NCBI GenBank assembly: GCA_002708765.1 | Contig: PAPD01000038.1 | Coordinates: 1 to 50,398 of the forward strand | DNA length: 50,398 bases | Direction of reading: 5' to 3' | DNA from: Gammaproteobacteria bacterium | Lineage (GTDB): Bacteria > Pseudomonadota > Gammaproteobacteria > Pseudomonadales > Azotimanducaceae | Part shown: one piece after another, positions 18,067 through 26,312 of the stretch | Layout of the letters: each line of letters begins with the position of its first letter | Position numbering within the stretch: the stretch's first letter is position 1 | Notes under the pieces: generated by a model | What the model saw: the letters and a program-made list of their open reading frames with translations, nothing else | Told to the model about the DNA's origin: nothing | Database searches by the model: none | Made by a program: the position numbers and the translations under genes

Positions 18067-19380
18067 ATGAACGATGAAAACCAGTCAGTCCGCGAAATAA
18101 TAAACCAAAGGAAAATGAGCTTTTTTCAGATCCAGACCGTTTTTATCTGCACGGTAATTAATATGCTGGATGGGTTTGACGTATTGGTCATGTCTTTCGC
18201 GGCATCTTCCGTGGCATCAGAGTGGTCATTAAACCCATATGACCTTGGCATGCTTCTTAGCTCAGGATTACTTGGCATGGCGATTGGCTCAATTTTATTA
18301 GGCCCCCTGGCTGATCGGATAGGTAGAAGAAAACTGGTAAATACATGCCTCGGGATCGTCACGATTGGAATGTTTGCTTCGGCATTCTGTGCTAACAACT
18401 ACCAGTTGCTAGCCTTCAGATTCATTACGGGAATTGGAATTGGAGGCATGCTGGCAACTCTTACAACTCTGGTCTCCGAATATTCTAATGATACCAAGAG
18501 AGGATTGTGTATAGGTTTTCTGCAGTCAGGCTACCCGCTGGGCGCTTTGTTGGGAGGAATAGCTTCGGTCTATCTTATCTCTGCATACGAATGGAGGTCA
18601 TTGTTTATCTTCGGTGGATCCTTGTCGTTAATTATGATTCCTATTACTTATTGGAAACTTCCTGAATCACTAGATTTTCTGCTTCTGGAAAACGGTCCGA
18701 GGTATAAGTCACGAATTCAAGACCTGCTCATTAGGCTAGGAATCGATTCCCCAAAATCAACTTCAGCAAATACCGCGTCCGAAAAGAACCTTTCCTGGAG
18801 CCTGTTATTTTCGAATGGTATGAAAACAAACACGATTTACCTTTGGATCTGTTATTTCCTTCTAATGTTTTCCTTCTATTTTGTTGTGAGCTGGACACCC
18901 AAGCTTTTAGTCGATGCGGGCCTTACGACAGGTCAAGGCATATCTGCAGGAGTATACCTTCAGGGGGGAGGCCTCTTTGGAGCTATATGCCTTGGTCTTT
19001 TAGGCTCGAAATTCAAGGTGCCGAATCTTACTTGCGTTTTCTTCATCTTCGGAATTAGTGCGATGCTGTTCTATGGCTTGGCTGACCTAAGTCTGATCTC
19101 ACTAATGTTTGTCTCAGCAGCTATGGGATTTTTTCTGATTGGAGCAATGATAGGGCTTTATACCATTGCACCTTCAATCTATCCTGCAAATGTTCGTGTT
19201 TCCGGGGTGGGGTTCGCTATCGGGATAGGGAGAATTGGGGCAATTGTCGCCCCGGTAGCGGGAGGACTTATCCTTAATTCAGGCTATAGCAATTCGGAGA
19301 TTTTTGTTATCTTTGCGATTCCGTTGAGCCTTGCCGCATTGGCAGTGTATAGGATCAAGTTAAATGCGTCTCTCAATTAG
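18067..19380 (+). CDS. MFS transporter, AAHS (aromatic acid:H+ symporter)-like
   Basis: This roughly 437-residue inner-membrane protein has 12 predicted helices. TM1 carries the DGFDV motif typical of AAHS carriers and loop 2-3 the MFS signature GPLADRIGRRK. Other family-like stretches are GFLQSGYPLGALLGG and RVSGVGFAIGIGRIGA. The frame is open from a GTG at 18001, but the ATG at 18067 (MNDENQSVREII) fits the family better; neither has a clear ribosome site. It is divergent from the nitrilase-like gene and followed by a TonB receptor, so together they may import an aromatic or related acid. Confidence 0.88.
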   Translation: MNDENQSVREIINQRKMSFFQIQTVFICTVINMLDGFDVLVMSFAASSVASEWSLNPYDLGMLLSSGLLGMAIGSILLGPLADRIGRRKLVNTCLGIVTIGMFASAFCANNYQLLAFRFITGIGIGGMLATLTTLVSEYSNDTKRGLCIGFLQSGYPLGALLGGIASVYLISAYEWRSLFIFGGSLSLIMIPITYWKLPESLDFLLLENGPRYKSRIQDLLIRLGIDSPKSTSANTASEKNLSWSLLFSNGMKTNTIYLWICYFLLMFSFYFVVSWTPKLLVDAGLTTGQGISAGVYLQGGGLFGAICLGLLGSKFKVPNLTCVFFIFGISAMLFYGLADLSLISLMFVSAAMGFFLIGAMIGLYTIAPSIYPANVRVSGVGFAIGIGRIGAIVAPVAGGLILNSGYSNSEIFVIFAIPLSLAALAVYRIKLNASLN

Positions 19381-19451
19381 TAGTTTTTATTTACAAGATT
19401 AAGAGAAGAGCAATCATTATTCATAGAACAAGACACATAAGGTAGAAAGTT

Positions 19452-21893
19452 ATGGGAATTTTATTTTCGAACCATTCAAAGGGCGAGCTATCAACACAAG
19501 AGTCATGCTCTTGGTACATTTCTCATCTGCACAGACGATATTGTTTTTTTTCAGTGCTGCTAATCGCGATGGGGATTGGACAGCCCGCATTTGCCACACT
19601 GGAAGAGATAGTCGTCACCGCACGAAAAAAATCAGAATCTCTTCAAGACACACCTATCTCCGTAACAGCCTTGTCTGGTGATCGCCTCGAGGATATGGGG
19701 TTGTCGCGAATAACCAAACTCCAGGACGTCACTCCCAATCTGGTTTTCCAAAACACCCCCGCATTTAGCGGAGCAGGAAACAACGCCGCAGTATATATAA
19801 GAGGAATAGGCCAGAGAGATTTTATTCCAACTATTGACCCGGGGGTCGGGATTTATATTGACGATGTTTACCTCGGACGATCTGCCGGGGCAGTCTTTGA
19901 CATGATTGACATTGAACAGGTCGAAATACTTAGAGGCCCGCAAGGCACCCTATTCGGCAAGAACACTATCGGTGGTGCAATCAGTATAAAAACCGCGAAG
20001 CCCAATGAGACACTTTCAGGAAAATTTGATACCAGATTCGGTACCGATAACAGAAGAAATTTTCGTGGAATGATCAACGCACCTATAACCGAAGAACTTT
20101 TTTTTCGAGGAAGCGTGTCAAGCCTTTCTCAAGATGGATATGTCTTCCGCCCTGCAGATAATAAGGATCTTGGAAATCAAGACACCACAATGACCCGAAT
20201 CGCCCTGCGGTGGATTCCTAACGAAAGTTTTAGTGCCGATCTATCTTTGGATTATTATGACGATTTTACAAACGGCCCACCTATTCTGATCACACGAGTA
20301 GACGACTTCCCCGACAGCTTAAACGCCACCCCAGGAGGAAATTTTCCATTCATCCATAATCTTTTTGCAGGGTTTAGTCCTGATTTCGGAGGACCCAATC
20401 CAATTGTTTGCACGCTACCCGACGCACCCTCAAGCTGCTTCACGACTGCGAATGCGGTAACCGGAGACAACAGCAATCTAGGAACAGGGCCAAACTATTC
20501 GGAAATGGAAAATAAAGCAATCTCGCTGACCTTGACCTGGGAGTTAGAGACATTTACCGCAAAACTAATTGCTGGGCACAGAGCCCTGGACGGTGAATTT
20601 GCTAGCGACAGAGATGGTTATCCGCAAGCCGACGGTCAACCAGCGGTCCAAGGACTGCCCATTCTAATAAATCCAGTCACCCATTATTTTGATACCTTTG
20701 AACAGGACCAGACCTCAATAGAACTTCAGTTTTCTGGAACATCTTTAAACGACAAGCTGGACTGGGTGTTGGGATTATATGTTTTCGACGAAGACGGAGA
20801 AAATCTCAACCCAGTGGACTTTACAACTGTCTCTATCCAGAGTGGCGGGTATTTTGATTATCAAAGCGAAGCGGCTTTTGCCCAGGTAACCTTGCGCCCA
20901 AACGAAAATTTCTCAGCGACTGCTGGAGTCCGTTACACCAAAGAGGATCGAGATTATTTGCCAGATCAATTTATTCAGGAAATGCCATTGGGCGGGTTAC
21001 CTTTCCCCTGCTTCAACAGCGACTCATCTATCAAGGTATGTGAGATAGGAGACCGAGTTGTGCCACTCGAGACCGTTAATAACTCTATCTCCGAAACCAC
21101 TCCGATGGCGAATATAAGCTATAAGCCCAGCCAGGATTTTATGCTCTACGCAACATATAGCGAAGGATTCAAAGTAGGAGGATACACTCAGAGAATTTTT
21201 CCACCGGAGCCCAGCCTGCCGACTTTCAATCCAGAATATGTGAAATCATATGAAATCGGTGCTAAAAGCGAACTTTTCGATAACACTATGAGAGCTAATC
21301 TATCGTTATTTATCAGCGATTATAGTGATCTGCAGCTGCTCATAGCAGAGCCAAGCCGAGTAGGACCATATACCGCAAATGCAGGAGAAGCGACAATAGA
21401 GGGATTCGAACTGGAAATCGCTTACCTTGCACCGAGTGAGTTTGTCATAGATGTCGCGTTAGGTTACACGAATGCGGGATACGACTCGCTAACACCCGGA
21501 GCGATAACCGCGGGGCTATCTGTCGATCAACCTTTCGTATTCATATCGGATTGGAATGCACAAGTTTCGATCGCCAGAAGTTTTTCGGTATGGGGGGGAA
21601 CGGTTACTCCAAGACTAGACTGGTCATGGCGATCAGGCTTCTATACCAACGCCAGTGGCTTGCCTTTTGCTCCAGAGTGGGCAGACCCTCTTTACCAGCC
21701 TTCCTATTCGGTGGTCAACATTAGCGCCAGATGGGAAAATAATGAAAACGGATTAAGCTTTGCGGCTGGCATTGACAATATCAACGATGAGGAATATAGC
21801 ATATTCGGAGACTACCAAGTTAATTTCGGAAGCGATGGAGAGGCTTTTGATCGCGGAAGGCAATGGTATCTTATGTTAGGATATTCCTTTTAA
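19452..21893 (+). CDS. TonB-dependent outer membrane receptor
   Basis: This 813-residue receptor has a long basic N-terminal stretch and a signal peptide ending near QPAFA (residue 48). A TonB box follows (EEIVVTARKKSES), then the plug domain with LRGPQGTLFGKNTIGGAI. The C-terminal beta-barrel ends in WYLMLGYSF with the usual terminal Phe. It belongs to the large carbohydrate/organic-molecule receptor type rather than showing a clear siderophore or B12 signature. It lies 71 bp after the transporter on the same strand, so both may be co-expressed. The substrate is unknown. Confidence 0.93.
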   Translation: MGILFSNHSKGELSTQESCSWYISHLHRRYCFFSVLLIAMGIGQPAFATLEEIVVTARKKSESLQDTPISVTALSGDRLEDMGLSRITKLQDVTPNLVFQNTPAFSGAGNNAAVYIRGIGQRDFIPTIDPGVGIYIDDVYLGRSAGAVFDMIDIEQVEILRGPQGTLFGKNTIGGAISIKTAKPNETLSGKFDTRFGTDNRRNFRGMINAPITEELFFRGSVSSLSQDGYVFRPADNKDLGNQDTTMTRIALRWIPNESFSADLSLDYYDDFTNGPPILITRVDDFPDSLNATPGGNFPFIHNLFAGFSPDFGGPNPIVCTLPDAPSSCFTTANAVTGDNSNLGTGPNYSEMENKAISLTLTWELETFTAKLIAGHRALDGEFASDRDGYPQADGQPAVQGLPILINPVTHYFDTFEQDQTSIELQFSGTSLNDKLDWVLGLYVFDEDGENLNPVDFTTVSIQSGGYFDYQSEAAFAQVTLRPNENFSATAGVRYTKEDRDYLPDQFIQEMPLGGLPFPCFNSDSSIKVCEIGDRVVPLETVNNSISETTPMANISYKPSQDFMLYATYSEGFKVGGYTQRIFPPEPSLPTFNPEYVKSYEIGAKSELFDNTMRANLSLFISDYSDLQLLIAEPSRVGPYTANAGEATIEGFELEIAYLAPSEFVIDVALGYTNAGYDSLTPGAITAGLSVDQPFVFISDWNAQVSIARSFSVWGGTVTPRLDWSWRSGFYTNASGLPFAPEWADPLYQPSYSVVNISARWENNENGLSFAAGIDNINDEEYSIFGDYQVNFGSDGEAFDRGRQWYLMLGYSF

Positions 21894-21903
21894 GCTCTTC
21901 TTT

Positions 21904-21932
21904 CTGCCCAGGGCCAATATGGCCTTGGGCAG
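21904..21932. terminator. stem-loop after the TonB receptor gene
   Basis: A 12 bp inverted repeat (CTGCCCAGGGCC / GGCCTTGGGCAG, one G-T wobble) with an AATAT loop lies 11 nt after the receptor's stop. It has no following T-run, so it is not a classical intrinsic terminator. It may stabilise the 3' end or act with Rho. Confidence 0.4.
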
Positions 21933-21967
21933 GTTCAGAAGTTCTTAATGTTCTACTATCATTAATG

Positions 21968-21984
21968 TGCACTATTTTCGTGCA
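21968..21984. promoter_or_regulatory. NtrC-type enhancer site 1 upstream of ntrBC
   Basis: The sequence TGCACTATTTTCGTGCA has perfect TGCAC/GTGCA half-sites separated by 7 nt, the geometry of enterobacterial NtrC sites (GCAC-N7-GTGC). It is centred about 222 bp before the predicted sigma-54 start site. Confidence 0.7.
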
Positions 21985-22071
21985 GACAGAAAAATAAAAA
22001 CCTCTATTTTATTAGATACTTATAATCTCGATTATATCATACAAGTATATTATCGATTTTTTTTAAAAATC

Positions 22072-22086
22072 GCACTAATATAGTGC
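22072..22086. promoter_or_regulatory. NtrC-type enhancer site 2 upstream of ntrBC
   Basis: GCACTAATATAGTGC is a perfect palindrome matching GCACY-N5-RGTGC. It is centred about 119 bp before the predicted start site, the distance usual for NtrC enhancers. An 8 bp AT-rich inverted repeat (22054-22072) abuts it and could bend DNA. Confidence 0.7.
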
Positions 22087-22170
22087 ATTATGAGCCGGGG
22101 GCAAATACAGCTATCTTCTCCAAGCTCAGTAAAAAAGGGCATCTTCCCCAAAAAGGAGCCAACACTCTCT

Positions 22171-22187
22171 TTGGTGCGCATATTGCA
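22171..22187 (+). promoter_or_regulatory. sigma-54 promoter of ntrBC
   Basis: TTGGTGCGCATATTGCA has the invariant GG (22173-22174) and GC (22185-22186) separated by exactly 10 nt, and a perfect TTGCA -12 element. Transcription would start near 22198, about 60 nt before the preferred ntrB ATG. The rest of the 21933-22257 gap holds no gene that I can support. Confidence 0.75.
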
Positions 22188-22257
22188 TTGCAAAGAGAAA
22201 TAAATATCCCTTTCATGGTTTATGAGCAGCTCAGAAAGAATTTTAATTAGGGAACCA

Positions 22258-23298
22258 ATGGACGAAACCATATTCGATAACCTGAGCACGGCTATTGTGT
22301 TGCTTGACGAGAATCTTCGGATGATTTTCGCAAACCAAGCAGCTGAAAATTTGCTTATGGAATCCTCCGCAAAACTTTGTGGCAAACCCATTAATGAGGT
22401 CATAAGGGCCGAAGACTGGCTGCTTGAGCGAATACATGAAGCTAGAAATCTTGAGCAACCTCTCAATGCAAGGCAGATCACGCTTTTAACCTACAACGCC
22501 GAAAGCGTTACCGTCGACGCAACCATTACTCCTTTGATGGACCAATCAGAGATACTTATTGAACTAATTTCTATAGATCGATACCTTCGCATAGATCGAG
22601 ACGCAGGAATTAAAGAGCATCACCGAGTGAGTAAGACAATGGTTAAAGGGTTCGCTCACGAGATTAAGAACCCTCTTGGTGGGATCAAAGGTTCTGCACA
22701 ACTGTTATCTAAAGAATTGTCTGATCCTTCACTGCACGAGTACACAAGCATTATTATCGAGGAGACGGATAGGCTCACATCACTATTGGATCGAATGCTC
22801 GGCCCAAATACTCTCCCAGTGAAGACATCGAGAACTATTCATGAGGTTCTGGAACGGGTTGCAAAGCTCACAGAAATGGAATCGAATATTGTCTCAATAA
22901 CAAGAGACTATGATCCCAGCCTACCCGAGATTAACATCGATTATGAGCTTCTGGTTCAAGCTATTCTCAATATTTCAAAAAATGCTCTTCAGTCCTTGGA
23001 AAATAATACCGAACCAAAAATTGAGTTTAAAACCAGAGTAGAACGACAGTTTACAATTAGTGGTAAACGTCATCGGTTCGTCATCAGGATAGATATTAAA
23101 GATAACGGTCCCGGCATACCTAGAGAGATACAGGAGCATTTATTTTACCCCATGATTTCAAAAAGAGTGGGCGGCACTGGGCTCGGTCTGACTTTTGCTC
23201 AGTCTATTGTAAGTCAGCATGGTGGAATCATTGAATTCGAAACCGAGCCAGGGGAAACAATTTTTAAGGTATTTATACCATTGGAGAATTCAATATGA
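22258..23298 (+). CDS. glnL: nitrogen regulation sensor histidine kinase NtrB
   Basis: This roughly 346-residue cytoplasmic two-component sensor phosphorylates NtrC under nitrogen limitation and is controlled by PII. An N-terminal PAS-like domain (DNLSTAIVLLDENLRM) precedes the H-box GFAHEIKNPLGGIKGSAQ (His near residue 134). The N-box NISKNALQSL, DNGPGIP and GGTGLGL follow. I prefer the ATG at 22258 because AGGGA lies 4 nt upstream; an ATG at 22222 without a ribosome site is the alternative. It overlaps ntrC by an ATGA. Confidence 0.94.
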   Translation: MDETIFDNLSTAIVLLDENLRMIFANQAAENLLMESSAKLCGKPINEVIRAEDWLLERIHEARNLEQPLNARQITLLTYNAESVTVDATITPLMDQSEILIELISIDRYLRIDRDAGIKEHHRVSKTMVKGFAHEIKNPLGGIKGSAQLLSKELSDPSLHEYTSIIIEETDRLTSLLDRMLGPNTLPVKTSRTIHEVLERVAKLTEMESNIVSITRDYDPSLPEINIDYELLVQAILNISKNALQSLENNTEPKIEFKTRVERQFTISGKRHRFVIRIDIKDNGPGIPREIQEHLFYPMISKRVGGTGLGLTFAQSIVSQHGGIIEFETEPGETIFKVFIPLENSI

Positions 23299-24716
23299 AC
23301 ATAGACAACCGCGCCTGGATTGTGGATGACGAGAGAAATATCAGGTGGGTTTTGGAGAAAGCGTTGACTCAGAATGGATGGGCAGTAAGTTCGTTCGACT
23401 CAGCAGACCAAGCCTTAGGCCAACTTGATCACTCCACTCCCGACGTTATTGTAACTGATATAAAAATGCCAGGAACAAATGGATTGGATCTCTTGGAAAA
23501 GGTAAAAGAAAATCATCCAGGCATACCGGTTATAGTCATGACAGCGCATTCCGATCTGGAAAGTGCTGTCTCCTCTATACAAAAAGGCGCTTTTGAATAT
23601 CTTCCCAAGCCCTTTGAAGTGGATGAAGCAATTGCAGTTGTAGATCGAGCGCTGGAGCAGAGAAATCAAAATACAAAAAGCCAAGGTGTTTCAGCAGACT
23701 CAGACTCATTGCAAATAATAGGCAAGGCTCCCGCGATGCAAGAAGTTTTTCGAGCGATCGGGCGATTATCAAAATCTAATGTCAGTGTCCTGATCAATGG
23801 TAAATCCGGTACAGGAAAAGAAAGAGTCGCCCACGCACTTCATAAGCACAGCCTCAGAAGCGAAAAAATCTTTGTTCCGCTAAACATGGCAGCCGTCCCT
23901 CGTGATTTAATAGAATCAGAACTGTTTGGACACGAGCGCGGATCGTTTACAGGCGCGACCCAGTCGCGTCAAGGAAGATTCGAGCAAGCAGAAGGCGGAA
24001 CCCTTTTTCTGGACGAAATAGGAGACATGCCCCAAGAAACTCAGACGCGCCTGCTAAGGGTGCTATCAGATGGAGAATTCTACCGCGTTGGAGGACATGA
24101 ACCTCTGAAGGCCAACGTAAGAATAATTGCAGCCACCCACCAAGATCTTGAAGAGCTAGTTAGAGAGAAGAAATTTCGAGAAGATCTCTTTCATAGGCTT
24201 AATGTGATCCGAATTCATATTCCAACTCTATCGGAAAGGAAAGAAGACATTCCGTTCCTTGCAGCGCACTTTTTATCTAAGGCGTCCGAAGAAATAGACG
24301 AAGAAACGAAAAGACTAACAGCTGATACACTCGAATTTCTCTCTGAGCTACCCTGGCCAGGGAACGTCAGACAACTGGAAAATACCTGCAGATGGATCGC
24401 AGTAATGGCACCATCCCAGGAAGTAAAAATAAGCGATCTGCCTCCTGAACTTCTTCAAGGGGAAGAAAATAATGAGGGCTTCGGTTCGAATTGGGAAAAA
24501 GCTTTACGTGCCTGGGCTTCTCAAAAACTCGCTATCAAACAAATCGAAGATGTCGGACTCCTCGAGGAAGCAATTCCCAAATTCGAGAGAATTATGATTC
24601 AAGCAGCACTGAAACAAACGGGTGGGCGGAAACGAGAAGCATCCCTTCTTCTCGGGTGGGGCCGTAATACCCTGACACGAAAAATTAGCGATCTTGGATT
24701 AGAAAATCTATTATAA
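23295..24716 (+). CDS. glnG: nitrogen regulation response regulator NtrC
   Basis: This 473-residue sigma-54 activator has a receiver domain (Asp11, Asp12, phospho-acceptor Asp55 in VTDIKMPG) and an AAA+ domain. A Fis-type helix-turn-helix ends in LLGWGRNTLTRKISDLGL, nearly identical to E. coli NtrC. The Walker A is GKSGTGKERVA (usually GESGTGKELVA) and the sigma-54 contact loop reads GSFTGA rather than GAFTGA. Walker B is GGTLFLDEIGDMP. It is expected to bind the palindromes upstream of ntrB and of the TorF-type porin in this window. Confidence 0.96.
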   Translation: MNIDNRAWIVDDERNIRWVLEKALTQNGWAVSSFDSADQALGQLDHSTPDVIVTDIKMPGTNGLDLLEKVKENHPGIPVIVMTAHSDLESAVSSIQKGAFEYLPKPFEVDEAIAVVDRALEQRNQNTKSQGVSADSDSLQIIGKAPAMQEVFRAIGRLSKSNVSVLINGKSGTGKERVAHALHKHSLRSEKIFVPLNMAAVPRDLIESELFGHERGSFTGATQSRQGRFEQAEGGTLFLDEIGDMPQETQTRLLRVLSDGEFYRVGGHEPLKANVRIIAATHQDLEELVREKKFREDLFHRLNVIRIHIPTLSERKEDIPFLAAHFLSKASEEIDEETKRLTADTLEFLSELPWPGNVRQLENTCRWIAVMAPSQEVKISDLPPELLQGEENNEGFGSNWEKALRAWASQKLAIKQIEDVGLLEEAIPKFERIMIQAALKQTGGRKREASLLLGWGRNTLTRKISDLGLENLL

Positions 24717-24726
24717 ACCGTGGCCT

Positions 24727-25182
24727 ATGTTCAATGTTGTCCTTTATCAGCCAGAAATACCTCCAAACACGGGGAACATTATTCGATTGTGTGCCAATAC
24801 TGGGTGCAATCTTCACCTGATTAAGCCAATGGGCTTTAACCTTGATGATAAAAGACTCAGGAGAGCTGGACTGGATTATCGAGAATTTGTGGATATAAGA
24901 GAATGGGATAACCTTCAGCTTATGCTTGATAAAATCGGCTCCGATCGAATTTTTGCTGCGACAACAAAAGGACAAAAGAATTATACAGACACCAACTTTG
25001 AACGCGGAGATGTTCTTATGTTTGGTCCGGAAACCCGAGGCCTACCGAAAACAATTCTCGATTCATTAAGCACGTACAGAAAACTTAGAATTCCAATGAA
25101 AAAGAATTCGAGAAGCCTCAATCTTGCTAACGCTGTGTCCATTATAGTATACGAAGCTTGGAGACAATTAAGTTTTCGCTAG
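24727..25182 (+). CDS. trmL: tRNA (cytidine(34)-2'-O)-methyltransferase
   Basis: This 151-residue SPOUT-fold methyltransferase modifies the wobble base of tRNA-Leu isoacceptors. The family motifs are QPEIPPNTGNIIRLCANTG, the SAM-binding knot segments MFGPETRGLP and SLNLANAVSIIVYEAWR. It lies 10 bp after ntrC on the same strand, so it is likely co-transcribed with ntrBC and would be raised by nitrogen limitation. It is convergent with secB (5 bp gap). Confidence 0.95.
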   Translation: MFNVVLYQPEIPPNTGNIIRLCANTGCNLHLIKPMGFNLDDKRLRRAGLDYREFVDIREWDNLQLMLDKIGSDRIFAATTKGQKNYTDTNFERGDVLMFGPETRGLPKTILDSLSTYRKLRIPMKKNSRSLNLANAVSIIVYEAWRQLSFR

Positions 25183-25187
25183 CAGAT

Positions 25188-25655
25188 CTACTCAGGGGAC
25201 GAGTTTATCTCAGCGAGGCTATCGTATGACGCCCTGAAATCAAGGGGAGCAATTAGTAAAGGCGGGAACCCCCCCTTAACAATCATAGAATCCAGAGCTT
25301 CCCTCAAATAAGGAAAAAGAATTGCCGGGCAATCGCCAAGCATTATTCTTCTAAGAATCTCCTCATCAATCTCCCCCACCTTTCGAAATATTCCTGCCTG
25401 CGTTACCTCGGCAATATAGACAACTTCTCCGTCGGCATTAAGCGCCTTCACGGAAGCAGATATAGAAGATTCATAGTTCTCGTCGTCCAACTTATTAACT
25501 TTAGTTTCAAATTCCACGGAAGACTGAGGCGGCATCTCTTCCTCTAGCTTCGGGGAAGAGACCGAAAGCTCTGGAGTCGCCGAACGGGCCACTTCAAAAG
25601 ATAAATCCTTAATATAAGTTTTTTCCAAAGACACTTTCGCTGTTTCAGATTTCAA
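25188..25655 (-). CDS. secB: protein-export chaperone SecB
   Basis: This 155-residue tetrameric cytosolic chaperone keeps preproteins unfolded and hands them to SecA. Recognisable SecB blocks are YIKDLSFEVARS at the N-terminus, VTQAGIFRKVGEIDEE, CPAILFPYLREALDSM and the signature KGGFPPLLIAPLDFRASY. The linker carries a Pro/Glu-rich stretch. In relatives grxC lies between secB and the rhodanese gene; here only 71 bp separate them. Confidence 0.95.
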   Translation of the reverse strand: MKSETAKVSLEKTYIKDLSFEVARSATPELSVSSPKLEEEMPPQSSVEFETKVNKLDDENYESSISASVKALNADGEVVYIAEVTQAGIFRKVGEIDEEILRRIMLGDCPAILFPYLREALDSMIVKGGFPPLLIAPLDFRASYDSLAEINSSPE

Positions 25656-25726
25656 TTTCTTCTCCTGATTACAAAATCATTATTCGAATTTAACTAAGTA
25701 ATATGAAGGAACCAACTCGAGCATCT

Positions 25727-26167
25727 TCAACTTACTTCCTTTTTTACAACAGGCAAATTGCTCGCATTCCATTCAGCCATTCCACCTGCTAGCCTTCTAA
25801 CATCTTCAAAACCAAGAGATTTCAATTTCTTCCCTGTCGGTCCGGAATGCTGGCCCATCTTGCAGACCAGAATCAAGGTCGTTTGTTTAAGGTGATCTAT
25901 CTCTCCCAGCCGAGATTCAATTGACGTTGTCGGGAAACTCTGAGATCCAGCAATATGTCCCAACCTGTATTCTTTGGAATCTCTTAAATCCAGGATCTTG
26001 GCATCATCACGGTTTACCAGCCCAACCAGCTCGGTTGGCGACACCTTAACTCCTCCCTGGCGACCTTCATTAATAAAAAACGCAATCGCTAAAAATATGA
26101 AGGTACTAGATAATAAGAGATGATTACCAATAAATTCGAAAATCTGTTCAAACACTTTCTTGATCAA
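25727..26167 (-). CDS. membrane-anchored rhodanese domain protein (YibN-like)
   Basis: This 146-residue protein has one N-terminal transmembrane helix (LLLSSTFIFLAIAFFI, about residues 17-32) and a rhodanese domain. The active-site loop is VCKMGQHSGPT, with the Cys that could carry a persulfide, and LRDSKEYRLGHIAGSQSFP precedes it. The position beside secB is the same as E. coli yibN. The physiological sulfur acceptor is not known. gpmI, often next to this gene in relatives, is absent. Confidence 0.88.
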   Translation of the reverse strand: MIKKVFEQIFEFIGNHLLLSSTFIFLAIAFFINEGRQGGVKVSPTELVGLVNRDDAKILDLRDSKEYRLGHIAGSQSFPTTSIESRLGEIDHLKQTTLILVCKMGQHSGPTGKKLKSLGFEDVRRLAGGMAEWNASNLPVVKKEVS

Positions 26168-26312
26168 GCCATCTGATTTTGATCCAGAGTATACACAAAT
26201 CTAATAGATTTCGGAGAACCGATTCAACCCAGTTAAATTAAAAGGTACTATCATCGCAAGCGCTATTATAGGTGGCCTTAGGCGGGCTATTGGCACTAAG
26301 GATCAAAAGTCA

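Noticed and set aside
21904-21932. Classical intrinsic terminator after the first TonB receptor
   Set aside because: The stem is good but no T-run follows, so it is reported only as a stem-loop.
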